A DNA stretch of 64,000 nt from Streptomyces sp. LUP30 (GCF_001746365.1 NZ_MJAJ01000004.1:1-64000), one strand, 5' to 3'. Shown: positions 40,727 to 50,901, counted from the stretch's first letter. Notes: generated from the letters alone by a model not told the origin. Translations and numbers: made by a program.

Positions 40727-43615
40727 ATGAGCGAGACGAACCCCGCTGCCGCCGCTGTCCCGGCAGAGGCCGCGCCGCACCGCTACACGGCTGCCATGGC
40801 CGCCGAGATCGAGGCACGCTGGCAGGACTTCTGGGACGCGGAGGGCACCTACGCGGCCCCGAACCCCAAGGGCGACCTGGCCGGCGACCCGGAGCTGGTC
40901 GCCCGGCCCAAGAAGTTCATCATGGACATGTTCCCGTACCCCTCCGGTGCGGGCCTGCACGTCGGCCACCCGCTGGGCTACATCGCGACCGACGTGTACG
41001 CGCGCTTCCAGCGCATGACCGGCCACAACGTGCTGCACACCCTGGGCTTCGACGCCTTCGGCCTGCCCGCCGAGCAGTACGCCGTGCAGACCGGCACGCA
41101 CCCGCGCGTGTCCACCGAGGCCAACATCGAGAACATGAAGGTCCAGCTGCGTCGGCTGGGCCTGGGCCACGACAAGCGCCGGTCGTTCGCCACGATCGAC
41201 CCGGAGTACTACAAGTGGACGCAGTGGATCTTCCTGCAGATCTTCAACTCCTGGTACGACACCGACGCGGACAAGGCCCGTCCGATCGCCGAGCTGGTCG
41301 CCCTGTTCGAGTCCGGTGAGCGGGCCGTACCGGGGCACACACGCGCGTGGGGCGAGCTGACCGCCACCGAGCGCGCCGACGTCCTGAGCGACTTCCGCCT
41401 GGCCTACGCCTCCGACGCGCCGGTCAACTGGTGCCCGGGCCTGGGCACCGTGCTGGCCAACGAGGAGGTCACCGCCGACGGCCGTTCCGAGCGCGGCAAC
41501 TTCCCCGTCTTCAAGGCCAAGCTGCGCCAGTGGAACATGCGCATCACCGCCTACGCGGACCGCCTGCTGGACGACCTGGACGCCCTGGACTGGCCCGAGG
41601 CCATCAAGCTGCAGCAGCGCAACTGGATCGGCCGCTCGGAAGGCGCCCGCGTCGACTTCCCCGTGGACGGCGAGCAGATCACCGTCTTCACCACGCGCCC
41701 GGACACCCTGTTCGGCGCGACCTACATGGTGCTGGCCCCCGAGCACCCGCTGGCCGACAAGTTCACCCCGGACGCCTGGCCCGAGGGCACCCACGACGTG
41801 TGGACCGGCGGTCACGCGACCCCGGCCGAGGCCGTCGCCGCGTACCGCGCGCAGGCCGCCTCCAAGTCCGACGTCGAGCGACAGGCCGAGGCCAAGGACA
41901 AGACCGGCGTCTTCACCGGCGTCTACGCGACCAACCCGGTCAACGGCGAGCGGGTCCCCGTCTTCATCGCCGACTACGTCCTGATGGGCTACGGCACCGG
42001 CGCGATCATGGCCGTCCCGGCGCACGACACGCGTGACTTCGCGTTCGCGCGCGCCTTCGAGCTGCCGATCACCTGCGTGGTGGAGCCGACCGACGGCCGC
42101 GGCACCGACACCTCGGCCTGGGACGACGCCTTCGCCTCGTACGACGCGAAGATCGTCAACTCCTCCCACGACGACATCTCGCTGGACGGCCTGGGCGTGG
42201 TCGACGCCAAGGCGCGCATCACGCAGTGGCTGGAGCGCAAGGGCATCGGCGAGGGCACCGTCAACTTCCGCCTGCGCGACTGGCTGTTCAGCCGGCAGCG
42301 CTACTGGGGCGAGCCCTTCCCGATCGTCTACGACGAGGACGGCGTCGCCCACGCGCTGCCCGAGTCGATGCTGCCCCTGGAGCTGCCGGAGGTCGAGGAC
42401 TACTCGCCGCGCACCTTCGACCCGGACGACGCGAACACCTCCCCGGAGACGCCGCTGTCGCGCAACGAGGACTGGGTGAACGTCACCCTGGACCTGGGCG
42501 ACGGCCCCAAGAAGTACCGCCGCGAGACCAACACCATGCCCAACTGGGCCGGTTCCTGCTGGTACGAGCTGCGCTACCTGGACCCGCACAACAGCGAGAA
42601 GCTGGTCGACCCCGAGATCGAGCAGTACTGGATGGGCCCCCGCGAGGGTCAGCCGCACGGCGGCGTCGACCTGTACGTGGGCGGCGCCGAGCACGCCGTG
42701 CTGCACCTGCTGTACGCGCGCTTCTGGTCCAAGGTCCTGTTCGACCTGGGGCACGTCTCCTCCGTGGAGCCGTTCCACAAGCTGTTCAACCAGGGCATGA
42801 TCCAGGCGTACGTCTACCGCGACGCCCGGGGCATCGCGGTTCCCGCCACCGAGGTGGAGGAGCGCGACGGCGCCTACTACTACCAGGGCGAGAAGGTCTC
42901 CCGGCTGCTGGGCAAGATGGGCAAGTCCCTGAAGAACGCGGTGACTCCGGACGAGATCTGCGCCGAGTACGGCGCCGACACCCTGCGCCTGTACGAGATG
43001 GCGATGGGCCCGCTGGACGTCTCGCGCCCGTGGGACACCCGCGCGGTCGTCGGCCAGTACCGGCTGCTGCAGCGGCTGTGGCGCAACATCGTCGACGAGA
43101 GCACCGGCGAGGTGACCGTGGTCGACGCCGAGGACGCCGACGTCGACGAGGACACCCTGCGGGCCCTGCACAAGGCGATCGACGGCGTGCGTCAGGACCT
43201 GGAGGGCCTGCGCTTCAACACCGCCATCGCCAAGATCACCGAGCTGAACAACCACCTGACCAAAGCGGGCGGGGCGGTGCCGCGCACGGTCGCCGAGGAC
43301 CTGGTGCTGCTGGTCGCGCCGCTGGCCCCGCACATCGCCGAGGAGCTGTGGCGCCGCCTGGGCCACACCGACTCGGTGGTCCACCAGGACCTGCCGGTCG
43401 CCGACCCGGCCTACGTCGTGGACGAGAGCGTGACCTGCGTCGTGCAGATCAAGGGCAAGGTCAAGGCGCGCCTGGAGGTCTCCCCGGCCATCTCCGACGC
43501 GGAACTGGAGAAGGCCGCGCTGGCCGACGAGGCCGTCGTGAAGGCGCTGGGCGGGGCCGGTATCCGCAAGGTGATCGTGCGGGCGCCGAAGCTGGTCAAC
43601 ATCGTTCCGGCCTGA
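40727..43615 (+). CDS. leuS: Leucyl-tRNA synthetase
   Basis: 962 aa class I synthetase charging tRNA-Leu. The ATP-site HIGH motif is HVGH at 78-81 ([12 protein letters not shown]) and KMSKS is KMGKS at 730-734. The CP1 editing domain contains [20 protein letters not shown]. The length matches the longer actinobacterial form. ATG 40727 has GAGGA directly upstream. Expression is probably controlled by the leader peptide and terminator at 40563-40672. Confidence 0.98.
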   Translation: MSETNPAAAAVPAEAAPHRYTAAMAAEIEARWQDFWDAEGTYAAPNPKGDLAGDPELVARPKKFIMDMFPYPSGAGLHVGHPLGYIATDVYARFQRMTGHNVLHTLGFDAFGLPAEQYAVQTGTHPRVSTEANIENMKVQLRRLGLGHDKRRSFATIDPEYYKWTQWIFLQIFNSWYDTDADKARPIAELVALFESGERAVPGHTRAWGELTATERADVLSDFRLAYASDAPVNWCPGLGTVLANEEVTADGRSERGNFPVFKAKLRQWNMRITAYADRLLDDLDALDWPEAIKLQQRNWIGRSEGARVDFPVDGEQITVFTTRPDTLFGATYMVLAPEHPLADKFTPDAWPEGTHDVWTGGHATPAEAVAAYRAQAASKSDVERQAEAKDKTGVFTGVYATNPVNGERVPVFIADYVLMGYGTGAIMAVPAHDTRDFAFARAFELPITCVVEPTDGRGTDTSAWDDAFASYDAKIVNSSHDDISLDGLGVVDAKARITQWLERKGIGEGTVNFRLRDWLFSRQRYWGEPFPIVYDEDGVAHALPESMLPLELPEVEDYSPRTFDPDDANTSPETPLSRNEDWVNVTLDLGDGPKKYRRETNTMPNWAGSCWYELRYLDPHNSEKLVDPEIEQYWMGPREGQPHGGVDLYVGGAEHAVLHLLYARFWSKVLFDLGHVSSVEPFHKLFNQGMIQAYVYRDARGIAVPATEVEERDGAYYYQGEKVSRLLGKMGKSLKNAVTPDEICAEYGADTLRLYEMAMGPLDVSRPWDTRAVVGQYRLLQRLWRNIVDESTGEVTVVDAEDADVDEDTLRALHKAIDGVRQDLEGLRFNTAIAKITELNNHLTKAGGAVPRTVAEDLVLLVAPLAPHIAEELWRRLGHTDSVVHQDLPVADPAYVVDESVTCVVQIKGKVKARLEVSPAISDAELEKAALADEAVVKALGGAGIRKVIVRAPKLVNIVPA

Positions 43616-43624
43616 GGCTGCCCT

Positions 43625-43672
43625 GGTCTGAGGTCTGAGGTCTGAGGTCTGAGGTCTGAGGGCCTGGTCTGA
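43625..43672 (+). repeat. Tandem 7-mer GGTCTGA
   Basis: Five perfect consecutive copies of GGTCTGA at 43625-43659, a 6-base spacer, then a sixth copy at 43666-43672 and degenerate continuations (GGTGTCT, CCTGGGG). It lies in the 272-bp gap after leuS. Confidence 0.95.
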
Positions 43673-43773
43673 GGTGTCTGCAGCCTGGGGTCCCTGAAGT
43701 CCGGGGTTCCCGAGGCTTGAGGTGCCTGAGGGTCGGGGCGTGGTGTTCGTGGCCGTCCCCTAAGGGTTTCGTG

Positions 43774-43814
43774 CGGGCAGGTTCGGGGTTCTTCTGGAAC
43801 TCCGGACCTGCCCG
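43774..43814 (+). terminator. leuS terminator
   Basis: 17-bp stem with two G-U pairs (43774-43790 with 43798-43814) and a short T-containing run afterwards. Confidence 0.82.
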
Positions 43815-43887
43815 TCTCGTTTACCGTTTGAAGTGCGGCGCGTCATCGCGGCGCCGGATGGGTCCTGGCAGGCCGGAGGAGGAGCTG

Positions 43888-44634
43888 GTGGAAGCAGTGA
43901 TCACGATCGTCGCCCTGCTCTTCGTGCTCTTCCTGGCGCTCGGCGTCTACGCCACGGTGAAGGTCATCGGCGCCGCCAAGCGAGGAGTCGACCGCACCAT
44001 CACCCAGGCTCGTCGCACGGTCGAGGACCACACCCTGCGGGCCAAGTCCTTCGCCCAGCTCGGACCGGCCGGCGAGCTCGCCCAGCTGCGGCTCAAACTG
44101 CGCACGTCCATGAGGGCCACGCAGGAGGCCCTGCACGCCGGCGCCGCAGAGGACGAGTCGCTCAAGGAGTCCCTCGGCCTGTTCCAGCGGCTCAGCGCGC
44201 ACGGGCAGGAACTGGACGCCGAGCTCAAGCGCCTGGAATCCGAGCCGGACCGGGCCGCACTCGCCCAGCGGCTTCCCTCGCTGCGGGAACGTACCGAGCG
44301 GATCACGGCGTCGGCGGACTCTCTGCGCTGGGCGGCTCGCGACCGCGCCCGCCGCTTCGCCGAGGACGACCTCGACTCCCTCGGCACCCAGATAGACGTC
44401 GAGACAGGCGCCCTGCGGCACTGGACGACGGCGGAGTCCTCCCCGACCTCGCCGACCTCCCCACCCTCGTGGCCCGAGGCGCCCGCCGCCGACGGCGAGA
44501 CGGAGGGACAGACCTGGCCGGAGACTCCCCGCACGCACAGCGCGGAGGAGCCGCCCCGGCCCGCCATCACCCCTGCGGCGCCGCGCCCCACCTACCCCTG
44601 GCAGAAGAAGCCGCGCCCCGAGAGCACCACCTGA
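43888..44634 (+). CDS. Membrane-anchored coiled-coil protein
   Basis: 248 aa from GTG 43888, which has the purine-rich GGAGGAGGAG site upstream. One membrane span at about 3-25 (VITIVALLFVLFLALGVYATV), then a long heptad-like helical region (about 35-165, rich in Leu/Ala/Arg/Glu) and a Pro/Thr/Ser-rich tail (TSPTSPPSWPEAP, PRPTYPWQKKP). The build suggests a cytoplasmic coiled coil tethered to the membrane. Family not recognised; no operon partner is evident. Confidence 0.85.
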   Translation: MEAVITIVALLFVLFLALGVYATVKVIGAAKRGVDRTITQARRTVEDHTLRAKSFAQLGPAGELAQLRLKLRTSMRATQEALHAGAAEDESLKESLGLFQRLSAHGQELDAELKRLESEPDRAALAQRLPSLRERTERITASADSLRWAARDRARRFAEDDLDSLGTQIDVETGALRHWTTAESSPTSPTSPPSWPEAPAADGETEGQTWPETPRTHSAEEPPRPAITPAAPRPTYPWQKKPRPESTT

Positions 44635-44745
44635 CGGAGCACGGGTTTCGGTGTCGCCAGGCGTGGTATTTGATTCGGTCAAGGGCCGTCCGGGTGCGAG
44701 GGGCCGGGCTGCCGTACGGGGGCTACGGCAGGTAACCTCCAGGTC

Positions 44746-45591
44746 ATGTCCCGCCATGTCGCTATCGTCACGGATTCAACGGCCTATCTGCCGCAGCGGA
44801 CGATGGAGCGCCACGGCATCACCGCGGTGCCGTTGACCGTCGTCCTCGGCGACCAGGCTCTTGAAGAGGGCAACGAGATCTCCACCCGCTCCCTCGCCCA
44901 GGCACTGCAGAAGCGACGCCCCGTCACCACCTCGCGTCCCAGCCCTCAGGTCTTCGCCGAGACCTACCGCATGGTCGCCGAGTCCGGGGCCGCCGGCATC
45001 GTCTCCCTCCATCTCTCCGCAGAGCTGTCCGGTACCTACGACGCGGCCGTCGTCGCGGCGCGTGAGGCGCCCGTGCCGGTTCGGGTGGTGGACACCGGCA
45101 TGGTCGCGATGGCGCTCGGTTTCTGCGCGCTCTCGGCCGCCGAGGCCGCCGAGTCGGGCGGCACGGTCGACGAGGCGGTCACCGCGGCGGAGAAGCGGGC
45201 GGCCGGCACGTCCGCCTACTTCTACGTCGACACTCTCGACTATCTGCGCCGCGGCGGCCGGATCGGCACCGCGCAGGCCTTGTTGGGCTCCGCGCTCGCC
45301 GTCAAGCCGCTGCTCCAGCTGGCGGGGGGCCGCATCGAACTCCTGGAGAAGGTGCGCACGGCGTCGAGGGCGATCGCCCGCCTGGAGGAGATCGGGGCCG
45401 ACCGGGCCGGAAGCGCGCCGGTCGACATCGCCGTGCACCATCTCGCCGCCCCCGAGCGGGCGTCCGCGCTCGCGGACCGTCTGCGTGCACGCGTGCCCGG
45501 ACTCGTCGACCTGCATGTGAGCGAGGTCGGAGCGGTGATCGGGGCGCATACCGGACCGGGACTGCTGGGGGTCGTGGTCTCACCGAGGTGA
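44746..45591 (+). CDS. DegV-family fatty-acid-binding protein
   Basis: 281 aa. DegV/FakB fold: N-terminal IVTDSTAYLPQ, the lipid-head-group motif TSRPSPQVF, ISLHLSAELSGTYDAA-type strand (here VSLHLSAELSGTY) and DTLDYLRRGGRIG. Members present fatty acid to a FakA kinase; no fakA gene lies in this window. ATG 44746 is 7 bases after TAACCT with no Shine-Dalgarno, so probably leaderless. Confidence 0.93.
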   Translation: MSRHVAIVTDSTAYLPQRTMERHGITAVPLTVVLGDQALEEGNEISTRSLAQALQKRRPVTTSRPSPQVFAETYRMVAESGAAGIVSLHLSAELSGTYDAAVVAAREAPVPVRVVDTGMVAMALGFCALSAAEAAESGGTVDEAVTAAEKRAAGTSAYFYVDTLDYLRRGGRIGTAQALLGSALAVKPLLQLAGGRIELLEKVRTASRAIARLEEIGADRAGSAPVDIAVHHLAAPERASALADRLRARVPGLVDLHVSEVGAVIGAHTGPGLLGVVVSPR

Positions 45592-45625
45592 GGGCCCGGG
45601 TCCCTCACTCGTGCGGGTGGCGAAG

Positions 45626-45645
45626 TTATCCACAACCAGCTGGTT
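45626..45645. promoter_or_regulatory. DnaA box next to a 12-bp palindrome
   Basis: TTATCCACA (45626-45634) is the exact consensus DnaA box, followed immediately by the palindrome AACCAGCTGGTT (45634-45645). It lies 58 bases before the comEA start. The window is not an origin, so a regulatory or titration role is more likely. Confidence 0.6.
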
Positions 45646-45702
45646 TTCCCCGGGAATTGAGCAAGATCATCGCGGTTCGGTGAAGTGCCCGATCCTCGTC
45701 GC

Positions 45703-46959
45703 ATGGCACTTCGATCACGCTCACGCGACACGAACGCGACCAGCGGCCCCGGCCGGCCTCCCGGCTCCGACGGCCGCTCCCCACGACGCAGTTCACCTGG
45801 CGGCGGCCGGGGCGGACATCGTCACGGCCAAGCCTCGGCGGAAGAGAACCGTCGCCGGGCGGAGGCGTTGTTCGCCGAACGGGCTTCTCTGCAACGGGAC
45901 ATGGCTAGGGCACGGCAGGTCGGTGGGGGTGGCGATGGCGGCGGCGGTGGAGGAAGCGGAGGCCTGGATGCCGGTGTGGGGGAGTCTGCGGGTGCGGGTG
46001 CGGAAGCCGAGGTAGAGGTCGAGGGCGCCGCGCGCCGCGCCTATGCCCGCGCTCTCGCCGATGCCCGTGTCGGTGCCCTCGCCGATACCTGCACCAATAC
46101 CGACACCGATACCGACACGGCCATCGATACCCGTGCCCATGCCCCGGCCCACGCTCCTGCGCATAGCGATAGCGAGCCCGATACCGCTGTCGACGCCGAG
46201 GGCCATGCGGCCGGCGGTGCGGTTCCTCCGGGGGTGGCTGTGTGGCGGGCGCGGGCGGGGCTCGCGCTGCGGGAGCGGATGCCGGTGTGGTTGCAGACGC
46301 GCTGTGGCCTGGAGCGCAGGAGCGTGCTCGCCCTCACCGTGTTGTTGGCGGCCGCCGCTGTCTTCGCCGTTCAGCATTTCTGGGTCGGCCGGGCCCAGCC
46401 GGTCCGAGCGCCGGAGGTGGTGCGGGCCGCGGCCCCTTATGACACGGGCCGGCAGAACTCGGCGTCCGAGCCGCCCGATGCCACGGGTCCGCCGGGTCCT
46501 GGCGGCACGGCCGGGGCCGAGATCGTGGTGGACGTCAGCGGCAAGGTACGTGAGCCCGGGATCCATCGTCTCCCGGCCGGCTCACGTGTGGTCGACGCGT
46601 TGGACGCGGCCGGGGGTGTCCGGCCGGGCACCGACACCGACGGTCTCAACCGCGCGCGTTTCCTCGTCGACGGAGAGCAGGTCGTCGTCGGCGGACCCGC
46701 GCCGGCCGGAGGCGCCGGGACCGGGGCGGGAGCGGGCGTGGTGGCAGGAGCGGGACCGGGACCTGGGGCTCCTGTCTCCCTGAACACGGCCACCGTCGAT
46801 CAACTGGACACCCTGCCCGGTGTGGGGCCCGTGCTGGCACAGCACATCGTCGACTACCGGGCGCAGCACGGCGGTTTCCGCTCGGTGGACGAGCTGCGCG
46901 AGGTCAACGGCATCGGCGAGCGGCGCTTCGCCGACCTGCGGAATCTCGTGCGGCCATGA
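45703..46959 (+). CDS. comEA: ComEA-like DNA-binding protein
   Basis: 418 aa. A long Gly/Ala/Arg-rich cytoplasmic arm with repetitive stretches (TNTDTDTDTAIDT, HAPAHAPAHS), a membrane span at about 207-227 (SVLALTVLLAAAAVFAVQHFW), an SLBB domain (about 273-330, IVVDVSGKVREPGIHRLPAG) and a C-terminal helix-hairpin-helix pair (VSLNTATVDQLDTLPGVGPV) that binds DNA. In competence systems ComEA receives DNA outside the membrane and hands it to ComEC. ATG 45703 is taken, as the homologous N-terminus starts MALRSRSR. comEC follows with an ATGA overlap. Confidence 0.93.
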   Translation: MALRSRSRDTNATSGPGRPPGSDGRSPRRSSPGGGRGGHRHGQASAEENRRRAEALFAERASLQRDMARARQVGGGGDGGGGGGSGGLDAGVGESAGAGAEAEVEVEGAARRAYARALADARVGALADTCTNTDTDTDTAIDTRAHAPAHAPAHSDSEPDTAVDAEGHAAGGAVPPGVAVWRARAGLALRERMPVWLQTRCGLERRSVLALTVLLAAAAVFAVQHFWVGRAQPVRAPEVVRAAAPYDTGRQNSASEPPDATGPPGPGGTAGAEIVVDVSGKVREPGIHRLPAGSRVVDALDAAGGVRPGTDTDGLNRARFLVDGEQVVVGGPAPAGGAGTGAGAGVVAGAGPGPGAPVSLNTATVDQLDTLPGVGPVLAQHIVDYRAQHGGFRSVDELREVNGIGERRFADLRNLVRP

Positions 46960-49787
46960 GGCGCGAGGACAGCGGGCACACGACACCCCGAACCGGCGGA
47001 GCCGGCGGTCTCCGAGCCGGAAGGCCGGCGGCGGGCGGCCGTGTGGTCGGAGGCAGGGCGACGGTCGCGGGCGTCGGTGTGCGGGCCGCTTTCGGCTCTC
47101 GCCCCCGTGGGACCGTGCACGCCGCCTCCGGTAAACGACTCGGCGATGCCCACCCGCGTCAGGAAGGGCCGCTGGATCTACGGCTCGTGCCCCCCGCGCT
47201 CGCGGCCTGGGTGACCGCCGCGTCGACGCTGGACGCCTCGCCAGAGCTGGTGGGCGGCCTCGTGGCCGTCTGCCTGCTGGCCGCCGGCGCCCTGCTGTTG
47301 GTGAATCGGCGGCGCGGAGCAGACGATGACGGGCGGCGCGACCGCTCCGGCGGTGGGAGCCGGTCGACGGAGTCGGCCGTCGGCGGCAGAGAGGTCTGGC
47401 CGCGAGTCACTGTCGCCGCCTCGTTGCTGTGCGTGGCCGCGGCTGCCGCGTCGGCCGGGCTGCACGGGGCCGACCTGCGGCGGGGGCCGGTACCGGCCCT
47501 GGCGCGGGAGTACGCGACCGTCACCGCCGAGGTGGAGGTCACATCGGATCCACGGCTGGCCCGGCCCAGAGTCAGGGGCGATCACCTGACCCCCGACTCC
47601 GTCCTGATCGAAGCGGAGGTGCGCAGTGTCGAGGGGCCGTCCCGGACCACCGTGGCGACACGGGCTCCGGTACTGCTGATCGTGGACGTCGGTTCGGGCC
47701 GGGGCGGGTCGGGTTCGCGTACGGGGCCCGCCGGAACGGCCGGGTTCGTGGGAAGGAAGGGATTCGCCGGAAGGACGGGGGCCGGAGGCGCGGATGTGGA
47801 GCATGGCCGGGTCGGGACCGCTGACGCAGGGAGTTCCGGGCCGAGACCCGGGGCGTCGTGGCTCGAGTTGCTGCCGTCGACCCGGTTGCGGGTGACCGGG
47901 CGGCTGGCGCTCCCGTTGGCCGGAGGAGACCGGATCGCGGCCGTGCTGCGGGTGCGCAAACATGCCGAGCCGATGACCGTGGGGGAGCCGACGGCCGTGC
48001 AGCGGTTGGCGGGGCGGCTGCGGGCGGGACTGCGGTCGGCCACCGACGGGCTGCCGGCGGACGCTCGGGCGTTGCTGCCGGGGCTGGTCGTCGGGGACAC
48101 CTCGCGCATCACGGCCGAGCTGGACGAGGCCTTCAAGGACACGGATCTGGCCCACACCCTCGCCGTTTCCGGGAGCAATCTCACGATCATCCTCGCGTTG
48201 CTCCTCGGCCCGCCGGGCCTGGCCCAGCAGGTCGAGCGGCGCGGCCTGGCGCCTCGGCTGGGCGTGCCGTTGCGGACGACCGCGCTGCTGGGCGGAGCGC
48301 TCACGCTCGGATTCGTCGTCGTGTGCCGCCCCGATCCCAGCGTGCTGCGTGCCGCGGCCTGTGGAGCGATCGTGCTGCTCGCCCTGGCGACCGGCCGCCG
48401 CAGATCCCTCATCCCGGCGCTGGCGACGGCGGTTCTGCTGCTGGTGCTCTACGACCCCTGGCTGGCCCGGAGTTACGGGTTCCTGCTGTCCGTCCTGGCC
48501 ACCGGGGCGCTGTTGACGCTGGCGCCGCGGTGGAGCGCCTCCCTGCGACGGCGACGGGTGCCCCCGCGGCTCGCGGAGGCGCTGGCGGCGGCAGGAGCCG
48601 CCCAGGCTGTGTGCGCCCCGGTCGTCGCGGTGCTGTCGGCACGGGTGAGTCTGGTGGCGGTGCCCTGCAATCTCCTGGTGGAGCTCGCGGTCGCCCCGGC
48701 GACGGTACTGGGCTTCGCGGCGCTGGCGACGGCGCCCGTGGCGATGCCGGTGGCCAAAGCGCTGGCCTGGTTGGCGAGTTGGCCGGCGGGATGGATCGCG
48801 GGTGTGGCACGGGCCGGGGCGGCGTTGCCCGGCGCGGGGGTGGGCTGGCCGGGGAGCTGGGTCGGAGCGCTGTTGCTGGCACTGGCCACGGCGGCGGTGG
48901 TGATGCTCGGACGACGCCTGCTGGGACACCCGTGGCTGTGTGGGCTCTGCGGGGCGCTGCTGCTGCTCGTGGTGGTGCAGCCGCCGCCGCTGACCAGGGT
49001 CCTCACGGGCTGGCCGCCCCCCGGCTGGCGATTGGCGATGTGCGACGTGGGACAAGGGGACGCGACCGTCCTCGCGGCCGGCGACGGCGCGGGCGTGGTG
49101 GTGGACGCCGGGCCGGATCCGAAACCGGTCGACCGGTGCCTGCACACGCTGGGCGTCACCCGGGTGCCCCTCGTCGTGCTCACCCACTTCCACGCCGACC
49201 ATGTGGCCGGACTGCCAGGGGTGCTGCGCGGCCGGACGGTGGGGGCGATCGAGACGACGGGGTTCGAGGAGCCCCGAGAGCAGGTGGAGTTCGTGCGGAA
49301 GGAGGCGCAGGCGCGGAACGTTCCCGTGGTGCGGGCCGCGGCCGGGGAGCGGCGAAGGGTAGGTGCGCTCGACTGGGAGGTGCTGTGGCCGCCACCGGGC
49401 CCGGCCCCTGAACCGGACGGACCGAACGACGCGAGCGTGACGATGCTCGTGCGTTCCGCGGGCCTGCGGATGCTGCTGCTCGGCGATCTCGAACCCCCGG
49501 CCCAGCAGGCACTGTCGCGATCACCGGCGGCCGCGCTGGTGCGTGGAGTGGACGTGCTCAAGGTGGCGCACCACGGCTCGGCCTACCAGGACCCCGGCCT
49601 CATACGAGCGGTGGCGCCACGGCTGGCGCTGATCTCGTGCGGCGAAGGCAACCCGTACGGCCACCCGGCGCCCAGCACGGTGGCGGCGCTGCGCGCGGGA
49701 GGCGCGGTCGTCATGCGGACGGACCGCGACGGGGCCGTGGCCGTCGTCGCGGATACGGGTGGGCACATGCGGGTGGCGAGAGACTGA
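46956..49787 (+). CDS. comEC: ComEC/Rec2-family DNA channel protein
   Basis: 943 aa. An extra Arg/Gly-rich N-terminus, two early membrane spans, a soluble OB-like segment, then the competence domain with about ten helices (the SGSNLTIILALLL helix is typical) and a C-terminal metallo-beta-lactamase-like domain with H744, H746, D748 and H749 (THFHADHVAGL) and AHHGSAYQD. Transports single-stranded DNA across the membrane in naturally competent bacteria; Streptomyces generally keep comEA/comEC without known natural transformation. The linker at about 245-290 is a Gly-rich insertion. ATGA overlap with comEA. Confidence 0.95.
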   Translation: MRREDSGHTTPRTGGAGGLRAGRPAAGGRVVGGRATVAGVGVRAAFGSRPRGTVHAASGKRLGDAHPRQEGPLDLRLVPPALAAWVTAASTLDASPELVGGLVAVCLLAAGALLLVNRRRGADDDGRRDRSGGGSRSTESAVGGREVWPRVTVAASLLCVAAAAASAGLHGADLRRGPVPALAREYATVTAEVEVTSDPRLARPRVRGDHLTPDSVLIEAEVRSVEGPSRTTVATRAPVLLIVDVGSGRGGSGSRTGPAGTAGFVGRKGFAGRTGAGGADVEHGRVGTADAGSSGPRPGASWLELLPSTRLRVTGRLALPLAGGDRIAAVLRVRKHAEPMTVGEPTAVQRLAGRLRAGLRSATDGLPADARALLPGLVVGDTSRITAELDEAFKDTDLAHTLAVSGSNLTIILALLLGPPGLAQQVERRGLAPRLGVPLRTTALLGGALTLGFVVVCRPDPSVLRAAACGAIVLLALATGRRRSLIPALATAVLLLVLYDPWLARSYGFLLSVLATGALLTLAPRWSASLRRRRVPPRLAEALAAAGAAQAVCAPVVAVLSARVSLVAVPCNLLVELAVAPATVLGFAALATAPVAMPVAKALAWLASWPAGWIAGVARAGAALPGAGVGWPGSWVGALLLALATAAVVMLGRRLLGHPWLCGLCGALLLLVVVQPPPLTRVLTGWPPPGWRLAMCDVGQGDATVLAAGDGAGVVVDAGPDPKPVDRCLHTLGVTRVPLVVLTHFHADHVAGLPGVLRGRTVGAIETTGFEEPREQVEFVRKEAQARNVPVVRAAAGERRRVGALDWEVLWPPPGPAPEPDGPNDASVTMLVRSAGLRMLLLGDLEPPAQQALSRSPAAALVRGVDVLKVAHHGSAYQDPGLIRAVAPRLALISCGEGNPYGHPAPSTVAALRAGGAVVMRTDRDGAVAVVADTGGHMRVARD

Positions 49788-49791
49788 GGAC

Positions 49792-50901
49792 ATGGATCCC
49801 GCACAGTCCGGCCGAGAAGTTCCCGAACCTCGCCTCCGGCGTCCCACCGCTGCTCAGCCGTCTCTCCCCGTCACCTCGTCCGAGGCCGAGGCCCATGCCG
49901 GTTCTGATGCCGGGCAGTCGGAGGCCCGTGGCGTCGAGGCGTGTGCGGGGCTCGACGCTCGCCTCGTCGGGGCCTACCTGGAACGCCTCGGTTTCGACGC
50001 GCCCTGCGCGGGGTCCGACCCCGCTGCCTCCGACCACAGGAGTGCCTCCGCCCCGGGTCCCGGTTCTGTTCACGCGCCCACCGTCGCCCTGCTGCGTGAG
50101 TTGCATCTACGGCATCTGCGGGCCGTGCCGTTCGAGAATCTGTCGGTGCATCTCGGCGAGGGGATCGTGCTGGAGGAGAGGAGGTTGGTGGAGAAGGTCG
50201 TCGAGGAGGGCAGGGGAGGGTTCTGTTACGAGCTGAACGGGGCGTTCGGGGCCTTGCTCGCGGCGCTGGGGTTCGAGGTCACGCTGCTGGCGGCACGGGT
50301 GTACGGGGAGGAGGGGCGGCTCGGCATTCCCTACGACCATCTCGCGCTGCTGGTGAGGACGGCGGACGCGGGGGAGTGGCTGGCGGACGTCGGATTCGGG
50401 GCGCACAGCCACTACCCGTTGCAGTGGGGACGGCGGGATGAACAGCCGGACCCTGCCGGGGCTTTCAGGATCGTCGAGGCGGTCGGTCCGCACCCGGCGG
50501 GGGCGGAGAGCGGAGCCGGTTCTGCGACGGCGCGGGATCTGGACGTCGTGCTGGACGGGGAGCGGGTGTACCGACTGGAGGCGCGGCCTCGGGTGTTGCG
50601 GGACTTCGTGGCGGGAGCCTGGTGGCACAGCACTTCGCCGGAGTCGCATTTCACGAAATCGCTGATCTGCTCACGGCTCACCGAGGACGGCGGGAGGATC
50701 ACGCTCAGCGGGCGTCGGCTGAAGGTGACGGCTGCCGACGGAGTGAGCCGGGAGGACGAACTGACCGATGACGAGGAGGTCCTGCAGACGTATCGGGAGC
50801 GGTTCGGCATCGCGTTGGAGCGGGTGCCGGCGGTGCGGACGGCGATGTCACGGCAGGCGGCAGGGCGGACGGCCTCGGGGAGCGGGGGGTCGCAGGGGTA
50901 G
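49792..50901 (+). CDS. Arylamine N-acetyltransferase
   Basis: 369 aa NAT-family enzyme transferring acetyl from acetyl-CoA to aromatic amines or to polyketide-type amides. The Cys-His-Asp triad is visible as C145 (RGGFCYELN), H183 (PYDHLALLV) and D199 (LADVGFG), with the family's spacing. Compared with typical ~270-280 aa NATs it has ~75 additional N-terminal residues and a Ser/Ala/Pro-rich insertion between the first helix (VGAYLERLGFD) and the RELHLRHLRAVPFENLSV block. ATG 49792, 4 bases after comEC. No synthase gene is nearby to indicate a biosynthetic substrate. Confidence 0.9.
   Translation: MDPAQSGREVPEPRLRRPTAAQPSLPVTSSEAEAHAGSDAGQSEARGVEACAGLDARLVGAYLERLGFDAPCAGSDPAASDHRSASAPGPGSVHAPTVALLRELHLRHLRAVPFENLSVHLGEGIVLEERRLVEKVVEEGRGGFCYELNGAFGALLAALGFEVTLLAARVYGEEGRLGIPYDHLALLVRTADAGEWLADVGFGAHSHYPLQWGRRDEQPDPAGAFRIVEAVGPHPAGAESGAGSATARDLDVVLDGERVYRLEARPRVLRDFVAGAWWHSTSPESHFTKSLICSRLTEDGGRITLSGRRLKVTAADGVSREDELTDDEEVLQTYRERFGIALERVPAVRTAMSRQAAGRTASGSGGSQG

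Noticed and set aside
45626..45645. A replication origin
   Set aside because: There is only one DnaA box seen, with no dnaA, dnaN or AT-rich unwinding region nearby.
45703..49787. Evidence of natural competence
   Set aside because: comEA and comEC are widespread in Streptomyces without demonstrated transformation. No pilin, comF or regulatory competence gene is present here.
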